DNA of 64,000 bases from Agromyces aurantiacus (GCF_016907355.1 NZ_JAFBBW010000001.1:124001-188000), one strand, 5' to 3'. Numbered from the stretch's first letter, positions 1 to 11,340 are shown. Translations and numbers: made by a program. Notes: generated from the letters alone by a model not told the origin.

Positions 1-3000
1 GACGCCGCCGTCGACCGCGTCAGTGGTGCCGAGCACGACGATCCGCTTCGGGGCCAGCCGGTCGAGCTCAGCGCGGACCTCCGCGGGAATCGACGATTCC
101 CTCACCGACAGGACCGGGGCGTGCGACCTGCCCGCCAGGGCCGCGCCGGCGATCGCCGACGCGTCATCGGCCGCGTTCACCACGAACGCGACGCCCACAC
201 CGGGCGACCACCCCGTCGCCGAGATCGCGGCGGAGGTCCCGAACCGGCGATCGCCTGCCACCCTCGTCACGGGGCCGTCCGTGTAGTCGCCGAGCTGCGA
301 CATGATCGCCTCGCCGACCTGGTCCGTGGCACCGAGCACGACGATCCGTTCGGGGTCCAGTCGTCGCAGCTCGGCGACGATCTCCGCCGGGATCGACGAG
401 TCCTCCACCGCGAGCAGCGGCCCGCCCGCCGATGCCGCGAGTGCGGCGCCCGGGAAGGCGGATGCCTCGTCGGACTCGTTCACCACGAACGCGACCTCGG
501 CGCCCGACGGCCAGCCCGAGGCCGAGACGGCGGCGGACATCCCGAACACGCCCTCGCCCGCGACCCGGGTCACCGAGCCTGCGGTGTACTCGTCGAGCTG
601 CTCGATCACCTCGTCGCCGACCGTGCGCGCCTCCCCCAGCACGACGATCCGCGCGGGGTCCAGTCGGTCGAGTTCCGCACGGACGTCCGCGGGGATCGAC
701 GACGCCTTGACCGGAAGCACGGGTCCATCCGACGCGCCGGCCAGCGCAGCGCCGGCGATGGCGGACGCCTCATCGGAGCCGTTCACCACGAACGCCACGT
801 CGACGCCCGGCGCCCATCCCGCGGCCGACACCGCCACCGATCGTCCGGCGCGGCCCTCGCCGCTGACGCGCGTCACCGGGTCGACGGGCGGGGCCGGCTC
901 GGTGACCAGCACCGGATCGCTCGACCTCGTCGTGGGGACGTACCCATCCTTCACGCCCGTGACCTCCACCGCGATCGCGGTGCCCGCGTCGGCCCAGGTG
1001 AGCGCGAGGGTCGGCTGGGTGGCTCCGTCGATGGGGCTCCCGTCGCGCATCCACTGGAAGGACAGGGCGTCGGGCGTGGGCGCCCACTCACCGGTCACGG
1101 CGGCGAGCGCCGACCCGACGACGGGGTCGCCCGAGATCGCCGGTGCCGGCGCGGACGGGAACTCGAGGAGCGGACCGCAGGAGCCGGGATCGCCGAACGC
1201 GTGCGTCCATCGGGTCTCGCCGGTCGTGCCCCAGCCGTCCTCGAAGTACGCCGTGACGGTATAGGTGCGGTCGTCGAACGGGAACCACGGCTCGCCGTTG
1301 AACGAGTCGCCGAAGCTGCCGTAACCGGCACCAGCCGGGCTCCACTCCCACCAGCCGTGCTCGAAGTCCTGCAGGAGCAGGTGAGCGGAAGCGTCGCACG
1401 TCGCGTCCGTGAACACCGGCGCCGGGACCGTGACGGTCTCGAACACGGCGTCCGTCTCGACCACGAAGTCGAGCGCCGCGAAGCCGGGTGCGTACGGCAC
1501 CGGGTCGTCGATGCCGGCCGGCGACTTCGAGGCGATCGACCCATCGCGCGAGAGGACGATCGAGCGGTCGCCGGAGAACGAGTAGCGCACCTCCGTCAGT
1601 TCGGCGTCTCCCGGCGCCCACTGCGCACCCTCGAGCATCACCGACGCGATCCCCGACGTGGCCGGCTCGCCGCTCCACATGAGGGCCGACCGGCGGCCGA
1701 GGCCGTCGACGTAGCCGAAGGCGACCCAGTGGACGGGCGCGTCGAACTCCCATGCGATCTGCGGCTGCTCGCCGTCGCGGAGGACGTCGCCCGAGATCCT
1801 CGTGACCGAGGAGAGCGACGGCACCGCGGTGAGGTCGATGTCGGACTCCACCGTGAACGACAGGCCCGGCAGGTCGGCCATGGGCAGCACCGCGTCCTGG
1901 AGACCCGACGGGGAGCGGGACTCGACGGCACCGGTCGCGTCGAGCGAGATCGAGCTGTTCCCCCAGCGGTATTCGATGCCGTCGAAGACGGCCTCGCCGC
2001 CCGCCCAGCGGGTGGTGTCGATCGCGCCGCGCGCGATCCCCTCGGTCGCGGGCGTCCCGTCGCCCTCCCACATCGACCACCAGATCCGGTGCTGCACCCC
2101 GATCGGATCACGGAACCGCAGGGCGACCTGCTCCACCGGCCGATCCGACGACCAGGCGACCTGGAGTTCATCGCCGTTCGCCAGCACGTCGGCCGAGATG
2201 CGCGACAGGCTCGTCACTGCGGGAGGGATCGAGAGGTCGACATCGGACTCCACCTGGAAGGGGGCGAACGAGATGGCATCGGCCGCGGGTGGGATCTCGA
2301 CGTCTGCGCCGGACGTCCAGATCACCTCGCCGTTCGCATCGAGCCCCGCCCACGAGCCTCCGCCGCCCCACGAGTACTCGATGCCCTCCAGGACGACCTC
2401 GCCGCGCGGCCACTCGGCCGTGTCGACGATGGCACGCATATCGCCCGCGTCGGCCGGACCGAACATCCACCCGTCCAGGACGTGCTGTCCGCCGAGCACG
2501 TCCCGGAGGAGCACGCGCACCGAATCGACCGGCGAGTCGAACGCCCACTCGAGCACGATCTCATCGCCGCCGCGCACGAGATCGGGCGAGGTCCGGGTGA
2601 GGGAGGTCAGCAGCGGGACGGCCGCGGGGTCGAACGCCGAGTCGACGGTGAATCGCAGGTGTTCGAGTCCACTCCCGGGCAGCGTCGCATCCGCCAGGCC
2701 GGCGGGCTGCTTGAACACGACGGCGCCCGTCGCGTCCAGGGACATCGAGCCGCCGCCCCAGCCGTAGTCGAGGCCGTCGAAGACGACCTCTCCTCCGGCC
2801 CAGAGCGGCGTCTCGATCTGCGCGGTCGCGGTGCCCGCCGTCGCCGGGCCGGCCCCGTCGAGCCAGGAGGACCACTCGATACGGTGGCTGCGACCGAGCG
2901 AGTCGCGAAGACGGAAGGCGACGGAGTCCACGGCCCGGTCGGTCTCCCAGGAGATCGCGAGCAGGTCGCCGTCGATGGCGACCTCGCCGGTCGTGCGGGC

Positions 3001-3567
3001 CGCGGCGAGCAGCGCGGGCGGGATGGAGAGGTCGACGTCGGACTGCACCTCGAACGGGGCCACGTCGATGGCCTGCCCGGCAGGCGGCACGTCCGCGAGC
3101 CCTTCGCTGATCCACAGGACGTCGCCCTGGGCGTCGAGCTCGACCGAGTGGTACGTCTCCCCGGACATCCACGAGTAGCGCACGCTCTCGAAGGCGACCG
3201 AGCCGCCGGGCCAGGCCGCGGTGTCGATGGTGCCGCGGGCCTCGCCGGACGTGGCCCCGCCCCATCCGCCGGACAGGTACTGCCGGCCGCCGAGGCCGTC
3301 CTGGAGCGTGACCGTCACGGAGTCGACCGGCGCGTCGAACGCCCACGCGATGACGACGTCCTCGCCGTGCGCGACGACGTCGCCGGACGTCCGGCTGAGC
3401 GAGACCAGGTTGGGGGCGATCTCGGCTGCCGTCGCGACGGAGGGCTGCCAGATCGAGAGGAGTGTCATGAGGGCGAGGAGGAGGGCGACGAGCGACCGCG
3501 GTCGCCGCCCGATGGGCTTCGGGTCCAAGGAGCGGGGTTTCCTGTCTGTGTAGGGTGCTCGAAGCAT
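1..3567 (-). CDS. Secreted cell-wall-binding repeat 2 (CWB2) protein, partial
   Basis: The reading frame is open from an ATG at 3567 to the window edge (1189 codons, no stop), so the C-terminus is missing. A signal peptide covers about residues 1-48 (basic start, hydrophobic core, ATA-A cleavage). Five repeats of about 130 residues follow from about residue 55, each opening like LSRTSGDVVAHGEDVVIAWA and alternating between two subtypes. Near residues 809-880 is an Ig-like stretch of the ADAGTAIAVEVTG type. From about residue 890 there are three repeats of about 98 residues with the CWB2 hallmark RIVVLG and VTRVAGEG. CWB2 repeats anchor proteins to the Gram-positive wall, so this is probably a surface protein; its ligand or enzymatic role is not visible. 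The opposite strand holds long Arg-rich shadow frames. Confidence 0.85.
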   Translation of the reverse strand, partial: MLRAPYTDRKPRSLDPKPIGRRPRSLVALLLALMTLLSIWQPSVATAAEIAPNLVSLSRTSGDVVAHGEDVVIAWAFDAPVDSVTVTLQDGLGGRQYLSGGWGGATSGEARGTIDTAAWPGGSVAFESVRYSWMSGETYHSVELDAQGDVLWISEGLADVPPAGQAIDVAPFEVQSDVDLSIPPALLAAARTTGEVAIDGDLLAISWETDRAVDSVAFRLRDSLGRSHRIEWSSWLDGAGPATAGTATAQIETPLWAGGEVVFDGLDYGWGGGSMSLDATGAVVFKQPAGLADATLPGSGLEHLRFTVDSAFDPAAVPLLTSLTRTSPDLVRGGDEIVLEWAFDSPVDSVRVLLRDVLGGQHVLDGWMFGPADAGDMRAIVDTAEWPRGEVVLEGIEYSWGGGGSWAGLDANGEVIWTSGADVEIPPAADAISFAPFQVESDVDLSIPPAVTSLSRISADVLANGDELQVAWSSDRPVEQVALRFRDPIGVQHRIWWSMWEGDGTPATEGIARGAIDTTRWAGGEAVFDGIEYRWGNSSISLDATGAVESRSPSGLQDAVLPMADLPGLSFTVESDIDLTAVPSLSSVTRISGDVLRDGEQPQIAWEFDAPVHWVAFGYVDGLGRRSALMWSGEPATSGIASVMLEGAQWAPGDAELTEVRYSFSGDRSIVLSRDGSIASKSPAGIDDPVPYAPGFAALDFVVETDAVFETVTVPAPVFTDATCDASAHLLLQDFEHGWWEWSPAGAGYGSFGDSFNGEPWFPFDDRTYTVTAYFEDGWGTTGETRWTHAFGDPGSCGPLLEFPSAPAPAISGDPVVGSALAAVTGEWAPTPDALSFQWMRDGSPIDGATQPTLALTWADAGTAIAVEVTGVKDGYVPTTRSSDPVLVTEPAPPVDPVTRVSGEGRAGRSVAVSAAGWAPGVDVAFVVNGSDEASAIAGAALAGASDGPVLPVKASSIPADVRAELDRLDPARIVVLGEARTVGDEVIEQLDEYTAGSVTRVAGEGVFGMSAAVSASGWPSGAEVAFVVNESDEASAFPGAALAASAGGPLLAVEDSSIPAEIVAELRRLDPERIVVLGATDQVGEAIMSQLGDYTDGPVTRVAGDRRFGTSAAISATGWSPGVGVAFVVNAADDASAIAGAALAGRSHAPVLSVRESSIPAEVRAELDRLAPKRIVVLGTTDAVDGGV

Positions 3568-3739
3568 AGGGGTGGACGTGGGCCCGCGGACGGGCTTCCA
3601 CACCCCCCGTTCGCGGGATTGCGCCGGGCGCTTTCCGCGGCGTCGTCCCGCCGATCGTTCGGAATACCGCAAGGTTTCATGCGTTGTAATGGAGTGGGCC
3701 GATGGCGTCCCTGATCAGAACCCGATCGAAAGGCACGCC

Positions 3740-4330
3740 ATGACCCCCCTCGACCTCACCACGCGCCGCGCCGACACCGACGCCCCGCTCATCACGCCGC
3801 TCGTCGAGCGCTGGAGCCCCCGCGCCTACGACCCGGCCGCCGAGCTCTCCGACGACGACGTCCGCACGCTCCTCGAGGCGGCGCGCTGGGCGCCGTCGGC
3901 CAACAACCTGCAGCCCTGGCGCTTCATCGTCGCCCGCCGCGGGACCGAGGCGTTCACGACCGTCCACGACGCGCTCCTGGGCTTCAACCAGGCGTGGGCC
4001 GACTCGGCCGCGGCGCTCATCGTCAACATCGCCGAGGTCGCCGACGAGTCGGGCGCGCCGCGTCCCTGGGCGAAGTACGACCTCGGCCAGGCCGTCGCGC
4101 ACCTGACCGTGCAGGCCCAGCACGACGACCTGCACACGCACCAGATGGGCGGGTTCGACGGCGCCCGGCTCGCCGAGGCGTTCGGCCTGCGCGAGGGCCT
4201 CGAGATCGTCTCCATCACCGCCGTCGGCAAGGTCGGCGATGCCGACGCGCTGCCCGAGCCGCTGCGCGAGCGCGAGGTCGCCCCTCGCCGCCGCAAGCCG
4301 CTCGACGAGCTCGTCATCTCCGCGGCCTGA
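3740..4330 (+). CDS. Nitroreductase family protein (FMN-dependent)
   Basis: This 196-residue protein has the usual length of a nitroreductase-fold enzyme, which reduces nitro compounds, quinones or similar electrophiles with NAD(P)H through FMN. The N-terminal RWSPRAY (residues 24-30) and APSANNLQPWRF (51-62) match the FMN phosphate and isoalloxazine contacts of the family. I chose the ATG at 3740 because GAAAGG lies about 6 nt upstream; the frame is open further 5' but that extension is Arg/Pro-rich and unlike the family. The gene stands alone and is divergent from the CWB2 gene. The substrate is unknown. Confidence 0.85.
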   Translation: MTPLDLTTRRADTDAPLITPLVERWSPRAYDPAAELSDDDVRTLLEAARWAPSANNLQPWRFIVARRGTEAFTTVHDALLGFNQAWADSAAALIVNIAEVADESGAPRPWAKYDLGQAVAHLTVQAQHDDLHTHQMGGFDGARLAEAFGLREGLEIVSITAVGKVGDADALPEPLREREVAPRRRKPLDELVISAA

Positions 4331-4353
4331 GCCGCGATCCCGCCCCCACCGCG

Positions 4354-4382
4354 GCCCGCGGCGTCCATCGGATGCCGCGGGC
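4354..4382. terminator. Bidirectional stem-loop between convergent genes
   Basis: Two GCCCGCGGC-type arms, extending to 13 bp with one G-T wobble, enclose a 3-nt loop between the nitroreductase stop and the alcohol dehydrogenase stop. There is no T tract, as is common for GC-rich actinobacterial terminators. Confidence 0.6.
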
Positions 4383-4407
4383 TTCGTCGTCTCCCGCGCC
4401 TGGCCGC

Positions 4408-5460
4408 CTACGGGCGGAGCAGCACCTTGGTGGCGCGGCGCTCGTCCATCGCGGCGTACGCCTCGGCGGCATCGGAGAGCGGCAGCTCGAGGTCGAAGAC
4501 CAGACCCGGGCGGATGGCGCCGGAGCGCACGTCGGGCAGCAGCTCCTCGATGTAGCCGCGCACCGGTGCCACGCCGCCGTTCACGCCGACGTTGCGGTTG
4601 AACATCTGGCGCACGGGCAGCTCGGGGCCGCCGTTCGGGACGCCGACGTAGCCGACCATCCCGCCCGGCCGCGCCGACCGAAGCGCCTGGTCCATCGACT
4701 CCTTCGTGCCGACGCACTCGAGCACGCGGTCGGCGCCGATGCCGCCCGTGAGCTCCTGCACCTTCGCGACGCCGTCGTCACCGCGCTCCTCGACCACGTG
4801 CGTCGCACCGAACTCGCGCGCGAGGGCCTGGCGGTCGGCGTGCCGCGACATCGCGATGATGGTGGTCGCGCCGAGCCGCTTGGCGGCGATGATCGCGCAG
4901 AGGCCGACCGCGCCATCCCCCACCACGGCGACCGAGTCACCCGGCTGCACGCCCGCCGAGACCGCGGCGTGGTGCCCGGTGCCCATCACGTCGCTGAGCG
5001 TGAGCAGCCCGGGGATCTCGTCATCGCCGACCGGGCCGGGCACGACCGCGAGCGTGCCGTCGGCGAGCGGCACGCGCACGCGCTCGCCCTGGCCGCCGTC
5101 GGCGAAGCCGCCCTCTCGGTCCTGGCCGCCCCACCAGCTGCCCTGCAGGCACGACGTGCTCACGCCGTTGCGGCAGTTCACGCACGTGCCGTCGCACACG
5201 TAGAACGGCGCGATGACGAAGTCGCCCTCCTTCACCGTCGTGACGTCGGCGCCGACCGACTCGACGATGCCGACGAACTCGTGGCCGATGCGATGCGGTT
5301 CGTTCGTGGGCGTGATTCCGCGGTACGGCCACAGGTCGGAGCCGCACACGCAGGCGGCGACGACGCGCACGAGCGCATCGGTCCCGCTCGCCGAGAGTTC
5401 GGGCTCGGGCACCTCCTCGACGCGGATGTCACGGGCAGCATGGATCACGGTCGCGAGCAT
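4408..5460 (-). CDS. Zinc-dependent medium-chain alcohol dehydrogenase
   Basis: The 350-residue product is a complete medium-chain dehydrogenase/reductase. The catalytic-zinc residues are seen as C39 in ACVCGSD and the GHEFVG motif near residue 60. The structural-zinc lobe has four cysteines (VCDGTCVNC, then a fourth seven residues on). The Rossmann region has GDGAVGLCA. Such enzymes oxidise alcohols or polyols, or reduce aldehydes, with NAD(P). Sequence style resembles alcohol/threonine-dehydrogenase-like members, but the substrate cannot be told. It is convergent with the nitroreductase and divergent from the MFS gene, whose start is only about 50 bp away, so the two share a very short promoter region. 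Confidence 0.9.
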   Translation of the reverse strand: MLATVIHAARDIRVEEVPEPELSASGTDALVRVVAACVCGSDLWPYRGITPTNEPHRIGHEFVGIVESVGADVTTVKEGDFVIAPFYVCDGTCVNCRNGVSTSCLQGSWWGGQDREGGFADGGQGERVRVPLADGTLAVVPGPVGDDEIPGLLTLSDVMGTGHHAAVSAGVQPGDSVAVVGDGAVGLCAIIAAKRLGATTIIAMSRHADRQALAREFGATHVVEERGDDGVAKVQELTGGIGADRVLECVGTKESMDQALRSARPGGMVGYVGVPNGGPELPVRQMFNRNVGVNGGVAPVRGYIEELLPDVRSGAIRPGLVFDLELPLSDAAEAYAAMDERRATKVLLRP

Positions 5461-5513
5461 GCCTGCGAGCCTACGCCTCCGTGCACGTCGGTGGCCTCGG
5501 GCAGAATGCTCTG

Positions 5514-6842
5514 GTGATCGGTATCGGCAACTTCTGGCGCGCCCTCCCCACCGAGGGGCGGTGGCTGCTCTCCACGGTCGCCGTGCAGACGCTCGGACGC
5601 GGGTTGACGCTGCCGTTCACGATCATCTACCTGCACGAGGTTCGCGGGTTCGAGCTCGGGCTCTCGGGCGGGCTGATGAGCCTGATCGCGATCACGGGGC
5701 TGCTCGTCACGGGGCCGGGCGGCACGCTCATCGACCGCTACGGGGCGAGGTCGGTGCTGCTCGCGGGGCTCACCGCGATGATCGCCGGGTGCACGCTGCT
5801 CGCGTTCGCGACGCATCCCGCCGTCGCGGCCGTCGCACTCGTGCTGATCGGCGTGAACTTCGGGGTCTCCTGGCCCGGCTTCAACGCGCTCGTCGCGTCG
5901 GTGGTGAGCGGCGACCTCAGGCAGCAGTACTTCGGCGTGAACTTCGCGCTGGTGAACCTCGGCATCGGCGTGGGCGGCATCATCGGCGGCTTCTTCGTCG
6001 ACGTGCGCGCGCCCGAGACCTTCACGGCGATCTTCCTGGTGGACGCCGCGACCAGCCTGATCCCGATGGCGCTGCTGCTCGGGCCGCTCCGCCACGTCCG
6101 CACGCACGCCGACCCGGCCGCCGGCGGCGAGGCCGCCACCGGCGGGTACCTCGACATCCTCCGCACCCCCGTGATCCTCTGGCTCACGCTGCTCACCTTC
6201 ATCTCGGTGTTTATCGGCTACGGGCAGATGGAGGCGGGGTTCCCGGCGTACGCGCGGCAGGTCTCCGAGGTGTCCACGCGCGTCGTGGGGCTCTCGTTCG
6301 CGGTCAACACGGCCGTGATCGTGCTGCTGCAGTTCCTGGTGCTCAAGCGCATCGCCGGCCACCGCCGCACGCGCGTGATGATGGTGATGGCGGCCGTCTG
6401 GGCCGGGTCGTGGCTCATCCTGGGGGCGACGGGCCTGCTGCCCGACAGCGTCGTCGCCGCGATCGGCGTGCTCGCGTTCATGGGCGTGTTCGCCTTCGGC
6501 GAGACCCTGCTCCAGCCCACGGTGCCCGCCATGTACAACGACCTCGCCACCGACCGCAATCGCGGCCGGGTCAACGCCATCAACTCGGCGGCCTTCCAGG
6601 CCGGCGCGATCACCGGCCCGATCGCGGCCGGGGTGCTCCTCGACCTCGACCTGCAGGCGTGGTACGTCGCGGTCATGGTCGTCGGCTGCGCAGGCATCGC
6701 GCTGCTGGCCGCGGTGCTCGAGCGTCGCGTCTCCCCGACGGCCAACGGCGTGCCCCCGGCCGGCGAACCCGCCGAGGGCGCCAGCCCGGCCGAGTCGGCC
6801 GCGCCGGCCGAGCCCGACACGGCGCCGGTCGAGGAACGCTGA
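5514..6842 (+). CDS. MFS transporter, MDR-type
   Basis: The protein has about 442 residues and roughly 12 hydrophobic segments, with the motif-A-like loop GGTLIDRYGARSVL after TM2 and a Pro/Ala/Glu-rich soluble tail. It is a major facilitator probably exporting small molecules by proton exchange; the substrate is unknown. Two GTG starts are possible: 5481, and 5514 (VIGIGNFW). I prefer 5514 because the family normally begins shortly before the first helix and residues from 5481 look like leader sequence, but neither has a clear ribosome site. The stop codon directly abuts the clpB stop on the other strand. Confidence 0.8.
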   Translation: MIGIGNFWRALPTEGRWLLSTVAVQTLGRGLTLPFTIIYLHEVRGFELGLSGGLMSLIAITGLLVTGPGGTLIDRYGARSVLLAGLTAMIAGCTLLAFATHPAVAAVALVLIGVNFGVSWPGFNALVASVVSGDLRQQYFGVNFALVNLGIGVGGIIGGFFVDVRAPETFTAIFLVDAATSLIPMALLLGPLRHVRTHADPAAGGEAATGGYLDILRTPVILWLTLLTFISVFIGYGQMEAGFPAYARQVSEVSTRVVGLSFAVNTAVIVLLQFLVLKRIAGHRRTRVMMVMAAVWAGSWLILGATGLLPDSVVAAIGVLAFMGVFAFGETLLQPTVPAMYNDLATDRNRGRVNAINSAAFQAGAITGPIAAGVLLDLDLQAWYVAVMVVGCAGIALLAAVLERRVSPTANGVPPAGEPAEGASPAESAAPAEPDTAPVEER

Positions 6843-9059
<2,217 letters not shown>

Positions 9060-9077
9060 GGAGTTCCCTTCTTCAAA

Positions 9078-9098
9078 CTTGAGCCTACTACGCTCAAC
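9078..9098. promoter_or_regulatory. HAIR operator (HspR binding site) of clpB
   Basis: CTTGAGC, 7 nt, then GCTCAAC lies 19 bp before the clpB start. It fits the HspR-associated inverted repeat CTTGAGT-N7-ACTCAAG with two changes. On the reverse strand the repeat contains TAGGCT, a plausible -10 box, so bound HspR would block the promoter. The same TAGGCT-containing form occurs before dnaK. Confidence 0.85.
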
Positions 9099-9310
9099 TT
9101 CCCCGAAGGGGTCGGTATTCCGGATGTCGCGCGCTCGCGTCGCCGGTCGCGCGGGCCCGGTCCGCTCCCCTGCTCCACACGCTAGACGCACGCCGCCGGG
9201 CTGTCGACGGGCGTGAGCCCGCGCCATCCGCTCGCCGACGCCCGTGTGCGGAACGCAGGTGGCGCGTCGGCGAGTCGCGCCCGACAGCGGCGTGTCGCCC
9301 CGGACACGCG

Positions 9311-9341
9311 GATCCCCGCCTGCGTTCGGCAGGCGGGGATC
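9311..9341. repeat. Strong isolated stem-loop in a 383-bp gap
   Basis: Twelve-bp perfect arms (GATCCCCGCCTG and its complement) flank a 7-nt loop. The gap 9060-9442 between the divergent clpB and reductase genes otherwise holds the HAIR site and no gene I can support. No transcript obviously ends here, so the role is unclear; it could be a leader structure of the downstream reductase mRNA. Confidence 0.5.
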
Positions 9342-9442
9342 GGCGGATGACGCGGAGCGACATCGAGGCCCGGCGGGAATCCGGGCGGCGCCTTCCGCGT
9401 TGGCGCAGAGCAGGACGGATGACCCCGATCGAGGAGGAACGG

Positions 9443-9886
9443 ATGCCACTGCAGGGCGAGTACGCGCCGAGCACAGCGAAGTGGGCGCGCGACCAGGCCG
9501 AGACCTACGAGGCGACGGGAGGTCGCGAGGCGAACTCCCTGCGGGGGAAGCCCGTGATCGTGCTGACCACAGTGGGGGCGAAGAGCGGGAAGCTCCGGAA
9601 GACGGCGCTCATGCGGGTCGAGCACGGCGGCGAGTACGCGGTCGTCGCGTCGCAGGGCGGCGACCCCGAGCACCCGGCCTGGTACTTCAACATCGTGAAG
9701 CAGCCGCATGTCGAGCTGCAGGACGGTGACGTGAAGCGCGACTACCTGGCGCACGAGGCCACCGGCGACGAGAAGACGACGTGGTGGAAGCGCGCGACCG
9801 AGGTCTGGCCCGCGTACGACGACTACCAGGCGAAGACGGACCGGCAGATCCCGATCTTCGTGCTGACGCCGATCGACGTCGACTGA
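9443..9886 (+). CDS. Deazaflavin (F420)-dependent nitroreductase family protein
   Basis: This 147-residue protein has the size and motifs of the Ddn/Rv3547-like split-barrel family: [12 protein letters not shown] for phosphate binding, [18 protein letters not shown], and a C-terminal region ending IPIFVLTPI. Members use reduced F420 to reduce quinones, nitro compounds or other acceptors. The start at 9443 is fixed by AGGAGG 5 nt upstream; longer in-frame starts to 9347 have no ribosome site and add Arg-rich sequence. The gene is single and is followed by the long palindrome at 9960. Confidence 0.85.
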   Translation: MPLQGEYAPSTAKWARDQAETYEATGGREANSLRGKPVIVLTTVGAKSGKLRKTALMRVEHGGEYAVVASQGGDPEHPAWYFNIVKQPHVELQDGDVKRDYLAHEATGDEKTTWWKRATEVWPAYDDYQAKTDRQIPIFVLTPIDVD

Positions 9887-9959
9887 GCGCGCGCCGCTGC
9901 GGCGGCCCCTAACGGCAGGCAGGTGTGCCGGCGGACCTGCCGCGGCCGATGTTTCCGGA

Positions 9960-10007
9960 TGGCTCATGTCAACGTGGCCTCAAATGAGGCCACGTTGACA
10001 TGAGCCA
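9960..10007. repeat. Perfect 23-bp-arm palindrome with 2-nt centre
   Basis: Positions 9960-9982 are exactly complementary to 9985-10007, with AA between them. The arms begin TGGCTCATGTCAACG and are only moderately GC-rich, unlike the surroundings. It lies between convergent genes and could be a bidirectional terminator, but there is no T tract and 23 perfect pairs is unusually long; an insertion remnant or protein site is possible. Confidence 0.8.
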
Positions 10008-10035
10008 CGCGAACGACATCCCCGGCGTGGCGCCC

Positions 10036-10099
10036 CATCCGCGCAGCGAGCCATCCGCGCAGCCACCCATCCGCGCAGCGGCTCATCCCCGCGCGGCAC
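10036..10099. repeat. Four tandem 16-bp units
   Basis: Four adjacent units start at 10036, 10052, 10068 and 10084, each built on CATCCGCGCAGC plus a variable 4-nt end; the fourth is degenerate. They lie downstream of the FAD monooxygenase gene, in non-coding sequence. Confidence 0.7.
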
Positions 10100-10131
10100 G
10101 GGCAGTGTGCCGTCGGCGCTGCGCGAGCCCC

Positions 10132-11340
10132 TCACAACCAGCGCATCGTGAACGCCCGCGCGAGCACCCCGCGCAGGCCGGGCAGCGCGAGCACCCGCAC
10201 GGCGCCGTTGCGGGCGCGCAGCCGGAACCCCGAGGCCGGCGCGCCCATGCGCATGTTGAACGCCGCCTGCCGCATCGCCCGGGTCGCGGCGGCGCGACGC
10301 GAACGGTCGTAGGCGGCGAACACGTCGATCGGCGCGGCCGCGGCGAGCGCGCCGGCGAGGTCGCGGTCGAGGTGCACGGCGTCGCTCCAGCCGAGGTTCA
10401 TGCCCTGGCCGCCGATCGGGCTGATCTCGTGCGCGGCGTCGCCGACGAGGGCGACGCGGCCGGCGGCCAGCGGCACGGCGAGGTGCTGCGCGGCCTCGAA
10501 CGCGGTCGGCGCGCCCGCGGCATCCGTCGGGAAGCCCGCCCCGGTGCGCGAGGAGACGATCGTCGCCATCGCCGACGCATCCGGCTCGGCGGGTGACCGT
10601 CGGACCCACGCGACCCAGCGCCGGCGGCCGCCCGGCATCGGGAACGACTCGACCACGCCTGCGGGCTCGAAGTGCAGCAGCGCGCTCTCAGGCGCCCCCG
10701 TGTCGTCGCGGGTGTCGCACATCACGTAGGTGCCCCTGCCGCGGCGACGGCTCCAGTCGGCGCCGATGAGCGGGCGGATGGCGCTGCGCACCCCGTCGGC
10801 GCCGACCGCGTAGCGCGCGGCGACCTCGACCGGCACACCCGCCTCGATGCCGCCGACCACCACGTGCGTGCCGCGATCGCGCACCGACGTCGCCTCGACG
10901 CCGCGGCGGATCCGCACCGACGGCGCGGCGGCGAGCCGGTCCTCCAGCAGCGCCTCGACCTCGCGCTGCGGGAGCGACCGCACGATGCCCGAGCCGGGGA
11001 ACCGCATCGCCCCGAGCACGCGCCCCTCGCACGTCACGCGGCCGTCGCGGATCGGCACCGCCCTGCGGCGCACCTCCTCGCCGACGCCGACGGCGTCGAG
11101 GGCGCGGAGTCCCGGCGGGTGGATCCCGATGGCCCGCGACGAGGCGGTGGTCGGCGGCGCGACCTCGCGGCGCTCGAGCACGACGACGTCGAGCCCGCGG
11201 CGGGCGAGCAGGCAGGCGAGGAGCAGCCCCACGGCCCCCGCGCCGACCACCGCGACGTCGTGGATCGGCCCGTCGGGATCGGGTGCGGCCGGCGCGCCCG
11301 CGTCGACGTCGCCCCGCGCCCGGGCCGACCCGTCAGTCAT
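10132..11340 (-). CDS. FAD-dependent monooxygenase (UbiH/PheA-TfdB type) of the type III PKS cluster
   Basis: The 402-residue flavoprotein has a dinucleotide-binding GxGxxG at residues 33-38 (VGAGAVGLLL) and the second FAD motif VALVGDAAHEISPIGGQGMN at about 307-326, typical of class A aromatic hydroxylases. It is the last gene of a three-gene reverse-strand operon and overlaps the methyltransferase by 8 bp. In similar clusters such enzymes hydroxylate the polyketide's aromatic ring to a quinone or hydroquinone; that role is inferred from context. The N-terminal 27 residues are a low-complexity Ala/Asp/Pro extension, so a later start is possible, but the overlap with the upstream gene supports 11340. 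Confidence 0.88.
   Translation of the reverse strand: MTDGSARARGDVDAGAPAAPDPDGPIHDVAVVGAGAVGLLLACLLARRGLDVVVLERREVAPPTTASSRAIGIHPPGLRALDAVGVGEEVRRRAVPIRDGRVTCEGRVLGAMRFPGSGIVRSLPQREVEALLEDRLAAAPSVRIRRGVEATSVRDRGTHVVVGGIEAGVPVEVAARYAVGADGVRSAIRPLIGADWSRRRGRGTYVMCDTRDDTGAPESALLHFEPAGVVESFPMPGGRRRWVAWVRRSPAEPDASAMATIVSSRTGAGFPTDAAGAPTAFEAAQHLAVPLAAGRVALVGDAAHEISPIGGQGMNLGWSDAVHLDRDLAGALAAAAPIDVFAAYDRSRRAAATRAMRQAAFNMRMGAPASGFRLRARNGAVRVLALPGLRGVLARAFTMRWL

Noticed and set aside
121..3714. Long forward-strand open frame of 1197 codons
   Set aside because: Extremely Arg/Asp/Gly-rich, antisense shadow of the CWB2 gene, which has signal peptide and recognisable repeats on the reverse strand.
9060..9449. 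N-terminal extension of clpB by 130 codons
   Set aside because: Contains the HAIR operator and promoter, reads as non-protein-like Arg-rich sequence and has no ribosome site.
10036..10099. CRISPR-like array
   Set aside because: Units are 16 bp and contiguous, without spacers, and no cas gene is near.
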